In this document: positions 8,597 through 16,785 of the stretch, piece by piece
How positions within the stretch are numbered: the stretch's first letter is position 1
Layout of the letters: each line of letters starts with the position of its first letter
NCBI GenBank assembly: GCA_945902215.1
Contig: CAMDML010000016.1
Coordinates: forward strand, 1-50,230
Reading direction: 5' to 3'
Length of the DNA: 50,230 nt
Origin: Klebsiella pneumoniae
Lineage (GTDB): Bacteria > Pseudomonadota > Gammaproteobacteria > Pseudomonadales > Pseudohongiellaceae
Notes under the pieces: generated by a model
Told to the model about the DNA's origin: nothing
Seen by the model: the letters and a program-made list of their open reading frames with translations, nothing else
Databases searched by the model: none
Position numbers and translations under genes: made by a program

Positions 8597-9481
8597 TCAT
8601 GCCGGTCCCGTGATAGTCGTCAGCCAACTCGTCACAGCGAGCACCAATAGCGCGACACCAATTTCTATCCGGATATACGTTTGCAGAGTGGCGGCGGATC
8701 CGGTTGTTGCCAGTTTTGGCACCAGCACCAGCTTGTTGCCGGCGGCGATTAGCAGCAAACCACTTACGCCAACCAGCTTCAGCAACAAGGTACGCCCATA
8801 TGCTGTTGTCGCGAGATCGGTCGGTGCCTGCAGCACCTGGGTCGCCAGCCACATGCCGGAAACCAGCAGCAAGGCCACGATGCCCAGCGCCAGCGCGCCG
8901 AAACGTTGCATCAGAGTCTGCACTTGCTGGATGTCCCGGGTCCGACTCAGTTGCAACAGCGGATATAGGGCGCCGATCCACAGGAAGACCATCAACACAT
9001 GCAGAGCCAGCACGCCCCGCGCCACGAGCGTCAGTGTGCTGATGTGCCCGGTCAGCACGAAAGACCCGGCCAGCAGCAAAGTCGCTGATGCGCACACGAT
9101 GCGTTCAGCCTGACGGCGATAACTTATGGCAACCGGCACAGGACACAACAACCACAACGCCACCAACGCAAAAGCCAGCATCCGTACTCCCAGAACCTGA
9201 CCCAATCCTGACTGCAACAGAATCCTGCCCATCAGCGGATCGAACATGCCCGCAACCCCGCTCTGATTGACAGCGCCGACTTGCAACAGGAAATAAACCG
9301 GCACCACCAACAGACCCAGCACAGCGCTCAAGCGCAGATAGCGCCGTAGCTCGGGCTGTTCAGAAAAGCGCTGACTACGCGCCAGCGCTACGCCGAAGCT
9401 CCCACCTACAACACCCGCCGTGGCCAGCAAGCCCAGCCATTTGCCCGCTACTGACGCCAGTTCCCAGATGCCGACCGTCAT
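8597..9481 (-). CDS. copD: Copper resistance inner-membrane protein CopD
   Basis: 294 aa with about eight hydrophobic segments across the length, from KWLGLLATAGVVGGSFGVAL to IGVALLVLAVTSWLTTI. The pattern TGHISTLTLVARGVLALHVLMVFLWIGAL, with conserved His and Trp, is typical of the CopD family (PF05425). CopD is thought to work with CopC in moving copper across or delivering it to the inner membrane. It starts 9 nt after copC ends and ends 70 nt before copA starts, so it belongs to the same operon. Confidence 0.92.
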   Translation of the reverse strand: MTVGIWELASVAGKWLGLLATAGVVGGSFGVALARSQRFSEQPELRRYLRLSAVLGLLVVPVYFLLQVGAVNQSGVAGMFDPLMGRILLQSGLGQVLGVRMLAFALVALWLLCPVPVAISYRRQAERIVCASATLLLAGSFVLTGHISTLTLVARGVLALHVLMVFLWIGALYPLLQLSRTRDIQQVQTLMQRFGALALGIVALLLVSGMWLATQVLQAPTDLATTAYGRTLLLKLVGVSGLLLIAAGNKLVLVPKLATTGSAATLQTYIRIEIGVALLVLAVTSWLTTITGPA

Positions 9482-9490
9482 GACTGGATC

Positions 9491-9895
9491 TCACCGATCA
9501 TGCGGCTCTTGCGATGCTAGCGGTCCTGCCACTTCAGTCGCATCCGGATCCACCGTGAAGCTGAGGCTGCCTTCAACGCGATGGCCGTCGCCGCCCAGCA
9601 CAGTCCAACTGGCCTTGAAAGATCCAGGCGAAAGCGCAGGCAGTGGGATCGAGAACGTTTTCGCAGGGGCGGCGGAGGCTTCAAACCCGGTTGCCAGCGG
9701 CACACCGGCGCCGTCGGCGATATCCAGCTTCAGTAGCTGCACTGCTTCAGTAAAGCCCAAATCCAACATGGCGGGCGCCTGTTTCAGCACCGCGCCATCA
9801 GCAGGATTGGCTTCCGTTAGTGCTGTATGGGCATACAACTGAGTAGAGCCGAGCCACAAGGCGGGCAATAACAACAATACTTTCATGCGTTTCAT
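9491..9895 (-). CDS. copC: Periplasmic copper-binding protein CopC
   Basis: 134 aa from the ATG at 9895; a second in-frame ATG is three codons later. The signal peptide (MKRMKVLLLLPALWLGSTQLYA) ends so that the mature protein begins HTALTEANPADGA, giving the N-terminal histidine that binds Cu(II) in CopC. The second part of the site, GGDGHRVEGSLSF, is also present. The fold is the small CopC beta-barrel. It carries copper to its neighbour CopD. A 130-nt leader with several stem-loops separates it from the His-rich gene upstream. Confidence 0.94.
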   Translation of the reverse strand: MKRMKVLLLLPALWLGSTQLYAHTALTEANPADGAVLKQAPAMLDLGFTEAVQLLKLDIADGAGVPLATGFEASAAPAKTFSIPLPALSPGSFKASWTVLGGDGHRVEGSLSFTVDPDATEVAGPLASQEPHDR

Positions 9896-10025
9896 GAGCG
9901 CTGACCTTTTCAAAGTTGCCACGGCAAAAGCCATGGTGATACTGCGTTGTACTGCAGGATAGTGGAACGGTGCTTTCCGCACGCTGAATGCCTGACCCAA
10001 CAAGGTTCAGGCTCCCGGCGCGGAA
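9896..10025 (-). promoter_or_regulatory. Stem-loop-rich leader upstream of copC
   Basis: On the minus strand three hairpins can be drawn. At 10012-9990, arms GCCTGAACC and GGGTCAGGC (8 of 9 pairs) enclose a 5-nt loop. Next comes a short GTGC/GCAC stem around GGAAA. Close to the copC ribosome-binding region, arms CCATGGC and GCCGTGG (one T-G wobble) enclose TTTT. None is followed by a T-run. Whether this is an RNA regulator, a processing site or chance is unknown. Confidence 0.4.
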
Positions 10026-10478
10026 TCAGGCAACCGTGGGAGGTCGGAAATGATCGATGAGAGGAGGAAGGGCAATCGAAAATTCAAAGGTTAATCCGTT
10101 CCACGGCATGTGCGCAGGATGTTCCGGATTGAAGGCGTCGCCAAGGTCCGGTGTATTCAGACTCCGGCAAAACTGGCAGGACTGGTCACAATCGGCGGTT
10201 GAGTGTGGATGGCTGGCAACTGCGCCAGCCGGATGATGCTCAGCAACCGTGGCAGCGTGCTCAGCAATCACCGCGCTCTGCATGTGCATGTGATGGCCGG
10301 CATGAACCGCGTTAGGCGTTGGTTCCATGGGCAGCTGTGCATGTTCGACATGCTGTTGTTCGCTTTCAATTTGTGATGCATGCAGATGCCGGCAGGCCAG
10401 AAACGGACTCGCAAGCGCCTGCCCCCACATCATCAGCAGGGTGAGAGTTACCAGCGTGTTGCGCGTCCCTCTCTTCAT
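10026..10478 (-). CDS. His-rich, DUF2946-like secreted protein of the copper operon
   Basis: 150 aa. A signal peptide (TLVTLTLLMMWGQALASP) precedes a middle section unusually rich in histidine (RHLHAS, HAGHHMHMQ, EHHPAG, SHPHS). A cysteine cluster CDQSCQFC follows, and a hydrophobic C-terminal segment FEFSIALPPL. The Cys motif and length resemble the DUF2946 proteins seen beside copper and TonB genes, but I hold this loosely. Histidines and cysteines suggest periplasmic copper binding; this is inference from composition and location between the ATPase and copC. A CueR-like promoter lies 73 nt upstream of the start. The start codon is overlapped by a 4-codon mini-ORF (10489-10475). Confidence 0.7.
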   Translation of the reverse strand: MKRGTRNTLVTLTLLMMWGQALASPFLACRHLHASQIESEQQHVEHAQLPMEPTPNAVHAGHHMHMQSAVIAEHAATVAEHHPAGAVASHPHSTADCDQSCQFCRSLNTPDLGDAFNPEHPAHMPWNGLTFEFSIALPPLIDHFRPPTVA

Positions 10479-10489
10479 CTTCTCTTCAT
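10475..10489 (-). other. 4-codon mini-ORF overlapping the start of the His-rich gene
   Basis: The minus strand reads ATGAAGAGAAGATGA: Met-Lys-Arg-Arg-stop. Its TGA overlaps the ATG of the downstream gene. It arises from an 11-bp tandem duplication of the ribosome-binding/start segment (AAGAGAAGATG), so both ATGs have the same purine-rich sequence before them. Translation of the mini-ORF is not proven. Confidence 0.45.
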
Positions 10490-10550
10490 CTTCTCTTCAG
10501 CGCACTCATTGCATGTCTACAGGGTTGGTGCAGTAGCGTTTATTGGATTC

Positions 10551-10582
10551 AGGCTAACATTGCCTTTGAGGGAAGGTCAATG
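10551..10582 (-). promoter_or_regulatory. MerR/CueR-type promoter upstream of the His-rich gene and copCDAB
   Basis: Read on the minus strand, a -35 TTGACC (10580-10575) is separated by 18 bp from a -10-like TAGCCT (10556-10551). The -35 continues as ACCTTCCC, the same half-site as in known CueR-controlled copper promoters. The element sits in a 25-bp imperfect dyad with outer arms CATTG/CAATG (10558-10582). MerR-type regulators act on such over-spaced promoters, usually 19-20 bp. No cueR gene is in the window. Confidence 0.55.
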
Positions 10583-10592
10583 AAGCCACTAA

Positions 10593-12710
10593 TCAAAGGT
10601 GGATTTTATCGCGTTTCAGCAGGGAGGAATTGATGATAACCGACAGTGAACTCAGCGCCATCGCCGCACCGGCGATCATCGGGTTCAGCAAGCCGAGCGC
10701 AGCCACCGGCACGCCGATCATGTTGTAGAAAAAGGCCCAGAACAGGTTCTGGCGGATCTTGCGCATCGTGGCCTGTGACAGCAGGATCGACGCGGTGACG
10801 TCGCGCACATCGTTGCGAATCAGGATGATGCTGCCGGTTTCCTTGGCCACATCCGAGCCGGAACCGATGGCAATACCAATATCGGCTGTGGCCAGCGCCG
10901 GCGCATCGTTCACGCCATCACCGACCATTTCCACCACCTTGCCCTCCCTTTGCAACTTACGAATGACGCCGGCTTTCTCATCCGGCAATACTTCCGCAAA
11001 CACGCGCTCAATGCCCGCCTGCCTGGCGATAACTTGCGCAGTGCGCTCATTGTCACCGGTCAACAGCACTACCTCGATATTGCGTTTGCGCAGCGAGCGA
11101 ATTGCTTCCGGCACTTCGGGCTTCAGCGTGTCGGCCACGGCGATGATGCCGAGCAGTTCACTGTCGCGCCCCACCAGCATGGCCGTTTTGCCTTCCGCTT
11201 CCAGCGCGGTCAGTCTGCTCTCAGCTGCTGCTACTGCCACCTTCTCGGTAGTGAAGAAGCGGCGGTTGCCCAGGCGCATGACTTGTTCGCCGCTTTTGCC
11301 CTGGATTCCCTGCCCTGTGCTGTTGCTGACATCGCGTACATCAGGCAATACCAAGCCACGATGCTGCGCAGCATCCACGATAGCGCGACCCAGTGGATGT
11401 TCGGAGCCGAACTCGACCGCGGCCGCGAGCGCCAACAATCCGGCCTCATTAATTTCGCCAAGCACTATCACGTCAGTCACCGAGGGTTTTCCTCTGGTGA
11501 TGGTGCCGGTTTTGTCGAACACAACCGTGGTAAGCTGTTCAGCGCGTTCCAGCACTTCGCCACCGCGAATCAGAATGCCGTGGTCTGCACCTTTACCCAC
11601 ACCAACCATCAGTGCCGCAGGCGTGGCAACCCCAAGCGCGCAAGGACAGGAAATGATCAATACCGCGATAAAAGCCATTAGCCCCTGCGCAAAATTCCCG
11701 GCCAGTGACCAGCCAATCAGCGCCAGCAAGGCCACACTGACTACACCAGGCACGAAGTAACCGGTGACCTTGTCTGCCAGGCGCTGGATCTTCGCGGTAC
11801 TGGTTTGTGCTTCTTCCACCATCTTGATGATTTGCGCGAGCGCGGTGTCTGCGCCGACTTTGGTTGCCTTGACCTTGAGCACACCGGCCTGGTTCAGGGT
11901 GCCTCCCGTCACCGGATCGCCTGTGGTTTTTTCGCTGGGCATCGACTCGCCGGTCAGCATCGATTCATCCACAGATGAATTACCCTCCAGAATCAAACCA
12001 TCGGTCGGAAACTTTTCCCCAGGACGGATCACCAACAATTCATCAACCATCACCTGATCCGCCGGAAAGTCCTGTTCCCGCCCATCCCGCAGCACATGCG
12101 CAATGGCCGGTTTCAGATCCAGCAGGCGGCGCACGGCGGCAGAGGATTTGGTCTTGATGATTTCCTCCATGTATTTGCCCAGCAACACGAAGGCAATAAT
12201 GACCGCGGACGTTTCGAAATACACCTCACGTTCACCGACTTCCACCGGCAGAATGTCCGGGAAAAACAGCACGATCACGCTGTAGAAATACGCTACGGAA
12301 GTGCCGAGGGCAATGAGGAAGTCCATGTTGATGCTGCGCGTGCGCAGCGCTGCCCAGGCACCCTTGTAGAAACTCCAGCCGCCGATGAACTGCACCGGCG
12401 TTACCAGGATGAACAGCCACATGCCCCAAGTGAACCAGGGCAGGAAGGGTACCGGTGCCCACGACAGCAACGAGGCGCCAGTGGCCAGAGCTATGAACGC
12501 ACTCGCGCGCAACAAAGCCAACGCAAGCACGCCGCTCATCGCAATCGTCACGCGGTGTTTCATCGATTTCAATTCGCGCTCGGGGGACTCGAAGTTATGC
12601 TGGCAACCGGTGCTGCAAAAGTAGTAGACCCTGCCGTTGCGCTCGGCGCGCAGCGGCGTGGACTTGTCCACTACCATGCCGCAGATCGGATCCTTGGCTT
12701 TGTCACTCAT
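10593..12710 (-). CDS. Copper-translocating P1B-type ATPase with N-terminal YHS domain
   Basis: 705 aa. I prefer the ATG at 12710: GGAG lies 6 nt before it, while the in-frame ATG at 12716 directly abuts the GGAG. The N-terminus holds a metal-binding YHS domain ([11 protein letters not shown] ... [12 protein letters not shown]) instead of the usual CxxC HMA domain. Eight membrane segments follow. Diagnostic motifs are [10 protein letters not shown] (copper-transporting CPC), [15 protein letters not shown] (phosphorylated Asp), an SEHPLG motif in the nucleotide-binding domain and [20 protein letters not shown]. The enzyme exports Cu(I) from the cytoplasm using ATP. It is the first gene of the copper island and has a CueR-like promoter 47 nt upstream. 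Confidence 0.93.
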   Translation of the reverse strand: MSDKAKDPICGMVVDKSTPLRAERNGRVYYFCSTGCQHNFESPERELKSMKHRVTIAMSGVLALALLRASAFIALATGASLLSWAPVPFLPWFTWGMWLFILVTPVQFIGGWSFYKGAWAALRTRSINMDFLIALGTSVAYFYSVIVLFFPDILPVEVGEREVYFETSAVIIAFVLLGKYMEEIIKTKSSAAVRRLLDLKPAIAHVLRDGREQDFPADQVMVDELLVIRPGEKFPTDGLILEGNSSVDESMLTGESMPSEKTTGDPVTGGTLNQAGVLKVKATKVGADTALAQIIKMVEEAQTSTAKIQRLADKVTGYFVPGVVSVALLALIGWSLAGNFAQGLMAFIAVLIISCPCALGVATPAALMVGVGKGADHGILIRGGEVLERAEQLTTVVFDKTGTITRGKPSVTDVIVLGEINEAGLLALAAAVEFGSEHPLGRAIVDAAQHRGLVLPDVRDVSNSTGQGIQGKSGEQVMRLGNRRFFTTEKVAVAAAESRLTALEAEGKTAMLVGRDSELLGIIAVADTLKPEVPEAIRSLRKRNIEVVLLTGDNERTAQVIARQAGIERVFAEVLPDEKAGVIRKLQREGKVVEMVGDGVNDAPALATADIGIAIGSGSDVAKETGSIILIRNDVRDVTASILLSQATMRKIRQNLFWAFFYNMIGVPVAALGLLNPMIAGAAMALSSLSVIINSSLLKRDKIHL

Positions 12711-12756
12711 GGCCATCTCCGTTTGCCTCGCACGAAAAGTGCTACATTAGGGACAC

Positions 12757-12787
12757 AGCCTACTCCTTACCCTCGCGGGAAGGTAAA
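12757..12787 (-). promoter_or_regulatory. MerR/CueR-type promoter of the copper ATPase gene
   Basis: On the minus strand -35 TTTACC (12787-12782) and -10 TAGGCT (12762-12757) are 19 bp apart, the over-long spacing typical of MerR-family promoters. The spacer carries an imperfect dyad (TTACC/GGTAA arms). The -35 runs into ACCTTCCC, as in characterised CueR sites. This matches an ATPase induced by Cu(I). Assignment is by pattern only. Confidence 0.6.
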
Positions 12788-12825
12788 GTTGTACTTGATC
12801 AATCTCAATTGAGTGGAGCTTTTAT

Positions 12826-13734
12826 ATGAAGTGGACACTAATCGATACTTCACAACCGTCCGCTGCCGCACCAATCGCCGTAGTGCTCATCCCCAAGTCC
12901 CGCGACCTCGGCGACTTCGAAGTGCGGCGCGCACTGCCGGCTGCGGAGCGCCGCAGCATTGGCCCCTTTGTGTTTTTCGACCAGATGGGCCCGGTGCATT
13001 TTGCGCCCGGCAAAGCGCTGGACGTGCGGCCACATCCGCACATTGGCCTATCTACAATCACCTGGTTGTTCCAGGGTGAGATTCAGCACAAGGACAGCCT
13101 TGGTTACGATGTAACGATACGCGCTGGCGAAGTGAACTGGATGACAGCCGGGTCCGGCATTGTGCATTCAGAGCGTTCGCCAACCTGGGCACGCGCAAGT
13201 GGCGCCACGCTGGCGGGTATTCAGGCTTGGGTGGCGTTGCCGAAGAATCAGGAAGAAGTCGCGCCGTCGTTTCACCATTACCCGTCCAGTGACATTCCGC
13301 GCATGGACGACAAAGGCATCAGCATCGCGCTGATCACGGGTTCCGCGTTCGGCCAGCGTTCGCCGGTGGTCACCGCGAGTGAAACGCTGTATGCGGAACT
13401 CAAGCTGCAACAAGGCAAGTCTCTGTACGTCCCAGCCTTGGCCGAGGAACAGGCGCTGTATGTTGCAGAAGGGGAAATCACACTCGCAGGTCAGACGTAC
13501 AATACCGGAAGCATGATCGTGCTAAAGCCCGCCAGTTCTGTTGTCATTACGGCAACAACCACTGCGCTCTGCATGTTACTCGGTGGTGCCGCGCTCGACG
13601 GCCCGCGCCATCTCTACTGGAACTTCGTGTCGAGCAGTCTCGACCGCCTCGAACAAGCCAAGGATGATTGGCTCAACCAACGCTTTGCGATGGTGGCGGG
13701 CGATCCCGAGTTTATTCCGCTGCCCGGACACTGA
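12826..13734 (+). CDS. Pirin family protein
   Basis: 302 aa with GGAG 8 nt before the ATG. Two cupin folds are expected. The metal-site motif DVRPHPHIGLSTITW (His pair about residues 69-71), the GEVNWMTAGSGIVHSER segment and PFVFFDQMGP are the standard pirin signatures. Bacterial pirins bind iron or other metals and some have quercetinase activity or interact with pyruvate dehydrogenase; the role here is unknown. The gene diverges from the copper ATPase and shares its promoter gap, but no functional link to copper is shown. Confidence 0.9.
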   Translation: MKWTLIDTSQPSAAAPIAVVLIPKSRDLGDFEVRRALPAAERRSIGPFVFFDQMGPVHFAPGKALDVRPHPHIGLSTITWLFQGEIQHKDSLGYDVTIRAGEVNWMTAGSGIVHSERSPTWARASGATLAGIQAWVALPKNQEEVAPSFHHYPSSDIPRMDDKGISIALITGSAFGQRSPVVTASETLYAELKLQQGKSLYVPALAEEQALYVAEGEITLAGQTYNTGSMIVLKPASSVVITATTTALCMLLGGAALDGPRHLYWNFVSSSLDRLEQAKDDWLNQRFAMVAGDPEFIPLPGH

Positions 13735-13750
13735 AGCGACCGCGACAAAA

Positions 13751-14767
13751 TCATTCAAACTGCAAATAGCCAATACGGTTGTTCAAGCCATCGGTGAACC
13801 ACAGTTTGTCGGTCAGCCGATCCGGCGGCTGACGGTCACTGCCGGCGGTCAGGCCAACGGTGCGCGCAAGACCCGGGGCAACCGGGTATTCAATGATCCT
13901 GCCGTTAGGTATCACGCGCCCGAGCATGGCATCCTTGGTGTACCACACGTTGCGGTCCGGCCCAACCGCGATGTTGATCGGCGTACTGTTGTCATTCGGG
14001 AGCTGAAACTCGCTGACCTCACCGCTCATGGTGATACGGCCGACACGGTTGCCGTCGGGTTGCAGACCATCCATGGAACCGTCCAGTTCGAGGAACCACA
14101 TCGCACCATCTGCACCGGCGGTGATATCCCCCGGGCCGGAGTTCGGACGCGGCAGATTGAATTCCGTAACCTCGCCAGTTGGGGTGATGCGGCCGATCTT
14201 GCTGGCCTTGAATTCAGAGAACCAGATATTGCCGTCTGGTCCGGCCGCAAGCGCGCGTGGGCCACTATCCGCTGTCGGAATCGGGAATTCGTCGATGACG
14301 CCGTCAGGAGTGATACGACCAATCTTGCCGCCGGCGAATTCACCGAACCAGATATTGCCGTCGCTGCCCAGCGCAATCGCGCGCGGCTGGCTGTTCGGGG
14401 TCGGAATATCCCACTCAGTGACAATACCTTCCGGTGTGATACGCGCCATCCGGTTCCCTGTATGTTCGGAAAACCACATATTTCCGTCGCTACCCTGTGC
14501 AATGATGCGCGGCGAGCTACCCGGATTGGGCAGCGCAACTTCCTGGTAGCCGGACAGATCGGGGTTGATGCGCGCGATGGCATTACCACTGCTCAGCGTC
14601 ATCCACACTACGCCGTCAGCCGCGATCGCCAGTGTTGTCGGCCCTGAGTTCGCATTCGGCAGCACGAACTCGTGCACAACGCCGTCGGTGGCAAGTTGGG
14701 CCATGGCAGTACAAGCTGGCAGTGCGCACAGCAGAGCAAGAAAGAATGAACGTATGGGTGTGGTCAT
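13751..14767 (-). CDS. Secreted Vgb-like (virginiamycin B lyase-like) beta-propeller protein
   Basis: 338 aa from the ATG at 14767, with GAGG 8 nt upstream and a signal peptide (FFLALLCALPACTAMA). The mature protein consists of about six to seven repeats of roughly 42 residues. They have the pattern EFxIPTxxSxPxxIAxGxDGNIWFxE followed by KIGRITPxG. These are the NHL/Vgb propeller blades. Vgb linearises streptogramin B, but most proteins with this fold are uncharacterised periplasmic proteins. An antibiotic-resistance role should not be assumed. It is convergent with pirin, 16 nt apart. Confidence 0.8.
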   Translation of the reverse strand: MTTPIRSFFLALLCALPACTAMAQLATDGVVHEFVLPNANSGPTTLAIAADGVVWMTLSSGNAIARINPDLSGYQEVALPNPGSSPRIIAQGSDGNMWFSEHTGNRMARITPEGIVTEWDIPTPNSQPRAIALGSDGNIWFGEFAGGKIGRITPDGVIDEFPIPTADSGPRALAAGPDGNIWFSEFKASKIGRITPTGEVTEFNLPRPNSGPGDITAGADGAMWFLELDGSMDGLQPDGNRVGRITMSGEVSEFQLPNDNSTPINIAVGPDRNVWYTKDAMLGRVIPNGRIIEYPVAPGLARTVGLTAGSDRQPPDRLTDKLWFTDGLNNRIGYLQFE

Positions 14768-14998
14768 GGGTTTGCCTCGCAGGCATGTTGCCTTCAATTC
14801 TTGCAGTGTAGCCGCGCAACGGAAAAAAGTGGAGCAAGCACGGAAGTTTTTTGGGTTCAGCCCGCGTTCAGTCTGGCAACGTATTATTTTCTCGACGTTC
14901 GTCACAAAACACCCGCCATCCGACAGGCATGTTATGTAGCACTGTGATGGCAGAAAAATGCACAGTTTCATTGCCATACACATATATAGGAGCTCAAT

Positions 14999-15649
14999 AT
15001 GAAAGCAACTCTCATCAAAAGCCTGATCCTCTCGGGTATTTTCCTCGTTACCGCCTGTTCAACAATCAATCCCTACACCGGTGAGCAACAAACCAGCAGA
15101 GCCGTCAAATACGGCGCGATCGGCGGCGTGGTCTGCGGACTGATCGGAGCAGCTGAAAGCAGCACGCGGGCCCGCAACGCGGGACTCGGTTGCGGTGCAA
15201 TCGGCGCCGGCGTCGGGGCCTACATGGACGCGCAGGAAGCTGAGCTGCGCGAGCAACTGGCCGGAAGCGGCGTACAAGTGGAGCGCGACGGTGATCAGTT
15301 GAACCTGATCATGCCCGGCAATATCACTTTCAACACCGATGAGTACGCCATCAAGAACGAATTCTTTTCTGTACTCGATGCCGTGGCGCAGGTGCTCTAC
15401 AAATTCACCGACACGCGGCTGGTTGTCACGGGTCACACCGATTCAACCGGCGCCGCCGACTATAACTACAACCTGTCGAACCGCCGCGCCACCAGCGTCG
15501 CCAACTATCTCGCCTCGAACGGCGTTGACCAGGCGCGCCTGATTTCGCAAGGCGTTGGTCCCGACCAGCCGATAGCGTCCAACGCTACCGAATCCGGCAA
15601 GGCGCAGAACCGGCGCGTGGAACTGCAGATTGTGGCAATCCAGAATTAA
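14999..15649 (+). CDS. OmpA-family peptidoglycan-associated lipoprotein (YiaD-like)
   Basis: 216 aa with AGGAG 7 nt before the ATG. The lipoprotein signal ends in lipobox VTAC (Cys20). A glycine-zipper region (YGAIGGVVCGLIGAA, GCGAIGAGVGAYMD) follows at about 38-75. A C-terminal OmpA domain (about 105-215) contains FNTDEYAIKNEF, VTGHTDSTGAADYNYNLSNRRA and NRRVELQI, which bind meso-diaminopimelate in peptidoglycan. It likely anchors the outer membrane to the cell wall. It is monocistronic. The upstream 60 nt are AT-rich and probably carry its promoter. Confidence 0.9.
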   Translation: MKATLIKSLILSGIFLVTACSTINPYTGEQQTSRAVKYGAIGGVVCGLIGAAESSTRARNAGLGCGAIGAGVGAYMDAQEAELREQLAGSGVQVERDGDQLNLIMPGNITFNTDEYAIKNEFFSVLDAVAQVLYKFTDTRLVVTGHTDSTGAADYNYNLSNRRATSVANYLASNGVDQARLISQGVGPDQPIASNATESGKAQNRRVELQIVAIQN

Positions 15650-15715
15650 TAAATACTGCGCTCCGAACCTAAAAACTGCTCAAGGTTGCTGTGCCAGGGT
15701 GATTGACCTCTGTGC

Positions 15716-15744
15716 CTGACGTGAGACATCCTGCGCTACGTCAG
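15716..15744. promoter_or_regulatory. Inverted repeat before the diheme cytochrome gene
   Basis: Perfect 7-bp arms CTGACGT and ACGTCAG are separated by 15 nt and end 34 nt before the ATG at 15779. It may be an operator for the cytochrome gene or a hairpin after the OmpA-like gene; no T-run follows. Confidence 0.35.
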
Positions 15745-15778
15745 TCACAGTCAACTCAACGTCACCCGGGTACTTCGT

Positions 15779-16753
15779 ATGCACAAGCTCGCCTCGCTGC
15801 TGTTCTTGTCCCTGCTACCTTGCGCCACCAGCGCGCAAAATTCCGAACCCACGCCGCCACCTGAACCGCAAACTCCCCTGCCCTGGGCCTATGCGCTGAA
15901 CACGCCTGGCATCCCGGTTGAAGTGCCGGAAGGCCCGCAGCGCGTGCCCGGCAGCGAACTGGAATTCACCTTCGCGAATCCGCGCAGCCTGTACGCTCCG
16001 CCTGACTGGCATCCCGGCGATCATCCTGCGATGCCACCTATCGTCGCGCAGGGCCGTAATCCCGGGGTATTCCCGTGCAGTTATTGTCACCTGCCCAACG
16101 GCCAGGGGCGTCCGGAAAATGCCAGCCTCACCGGTTTGGCGGCGGACTACATCATGCAACAGATGCGTGACTATCGTGCAGGACTACGCGCAAGTTCGGA
16201 ACCACAACATGGTCCCGCCAACAACATGCTCGCAATCGGCGTGAATGCCACGGAAGAAGAAGTTGCGGAAGCGGCGGCGTATTTTGCAAGCCTGACTCCG
16301 CGCCAATGGATAAGAGTTGTCGAGACCGGCACTGTGCCCGAGACAGTTGTCTCCGGCTGGATGTTTATCGAGAAAGAAGGCGGTGGCACCGAAGCCATTG
16401 GCAACCGCGTGCTGGAGATGCCCGAGAATCTGGAGCAAACCGAACTGCGTGATGCACGCTCGGGCTTCATTGCCTATGTACCGGTGGGCAGCATTGCACG
16501 AGGCAAGGCTTTGGCGGAAAGCAGTGACGGCAGCACGCCGTGCGCGGCGTGTCATGGTGCCGATCTGAAAGGCTTGGGGCCGGTGCCGCGTTTGGCAGGC
16601 CGCTCACCAAGTTATCTGGGAAGACAGCTCTACGATTTGCAAAGCGGCAGTCGCAAGGGACTGTGGGCGCCGCTGATGGCGGATGTGGTGAAGGATCTGA
16701 CTACGGACGAAATTGTCGACTTGACCGCGTACCTGGCCTCGCTCGAACCCTGA
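15779..16753 (+). CDS. Periplasmic diheme c-type cytochrome
   Basis: 324 aa with a signal peptide (LASLLFLSLLPCATSAQ). Two heme c motifs, CSYCH (residues 100-104) and CAACH (255-259), each start a cytochrome c domain. The second continues LKGLGPVPRLAGRSPSYLGRQLYDLQSG, a class I pattern seen in c4-like diheme proteins and in electron-transfer subunits. The first domain's CSYCHLPNGQGRPENASLTGL continues with the same layout. The N-terminal 80 residues are Pro-rich. The partner enzyme is unknown. The neighbour 33 nt downstream on the other strand also carries a heme motif. Confidence 0.85.
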   Translation: MHKLASLLFLSLLPCATSAQNSEPTPPPEPQTPLPWAYALNTPGIPVEVPEGPQRVPGSELEFTFANPRSLYAPPDWHPGDHPAMPPIVAQGRNPGVFPCSYCHLPNGQGRPENASLTGLAADYIMQQMRDYRAGLRASSEPQHGPANNMLAIGVNATEEEVAEAAAYFASLTPRQWIRVVETGTVPETVVSGWMFIEKEGGGTEAIGNRVLEMPENLEQTELRDARSGFIAYVPVGSIARGKALAESSDGSTPCAACHGADLKGLGPVPRLAGRSPSYLGRQLYDLQSGSRKGLWAPLMADVVKDLTTDEIVDLTAYLASLEP

Positions 16754-16785
16754 CGCGCTTCAGCCATGCAGGATTGGAGATGCCG

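Noticed and set aside
9990-10025. Possible thiamine or cobalamin riboswitch before copC
   Set aside because: The GCCTGAACC stretch recalls part of a TPP riboswitch, but the CUGAGA box and other conserved parts are missing and the gene context is copper. It is kept only as an unnamed structured leader.
13541-14647. 368-codon open frame on the plus strand
   Set aside because: It covers the end of pirin and the antisense of the Vgb-like gene. The Vgb blade repeats on the minus strand explain the repetitive look.
13751-14767. Streptogramin B resistance (true Vgb)
   Set aside because: Propeller repeats alone do not show lyase activity, and the protein has a signal peptide. It is annotated only as Vgb-like.
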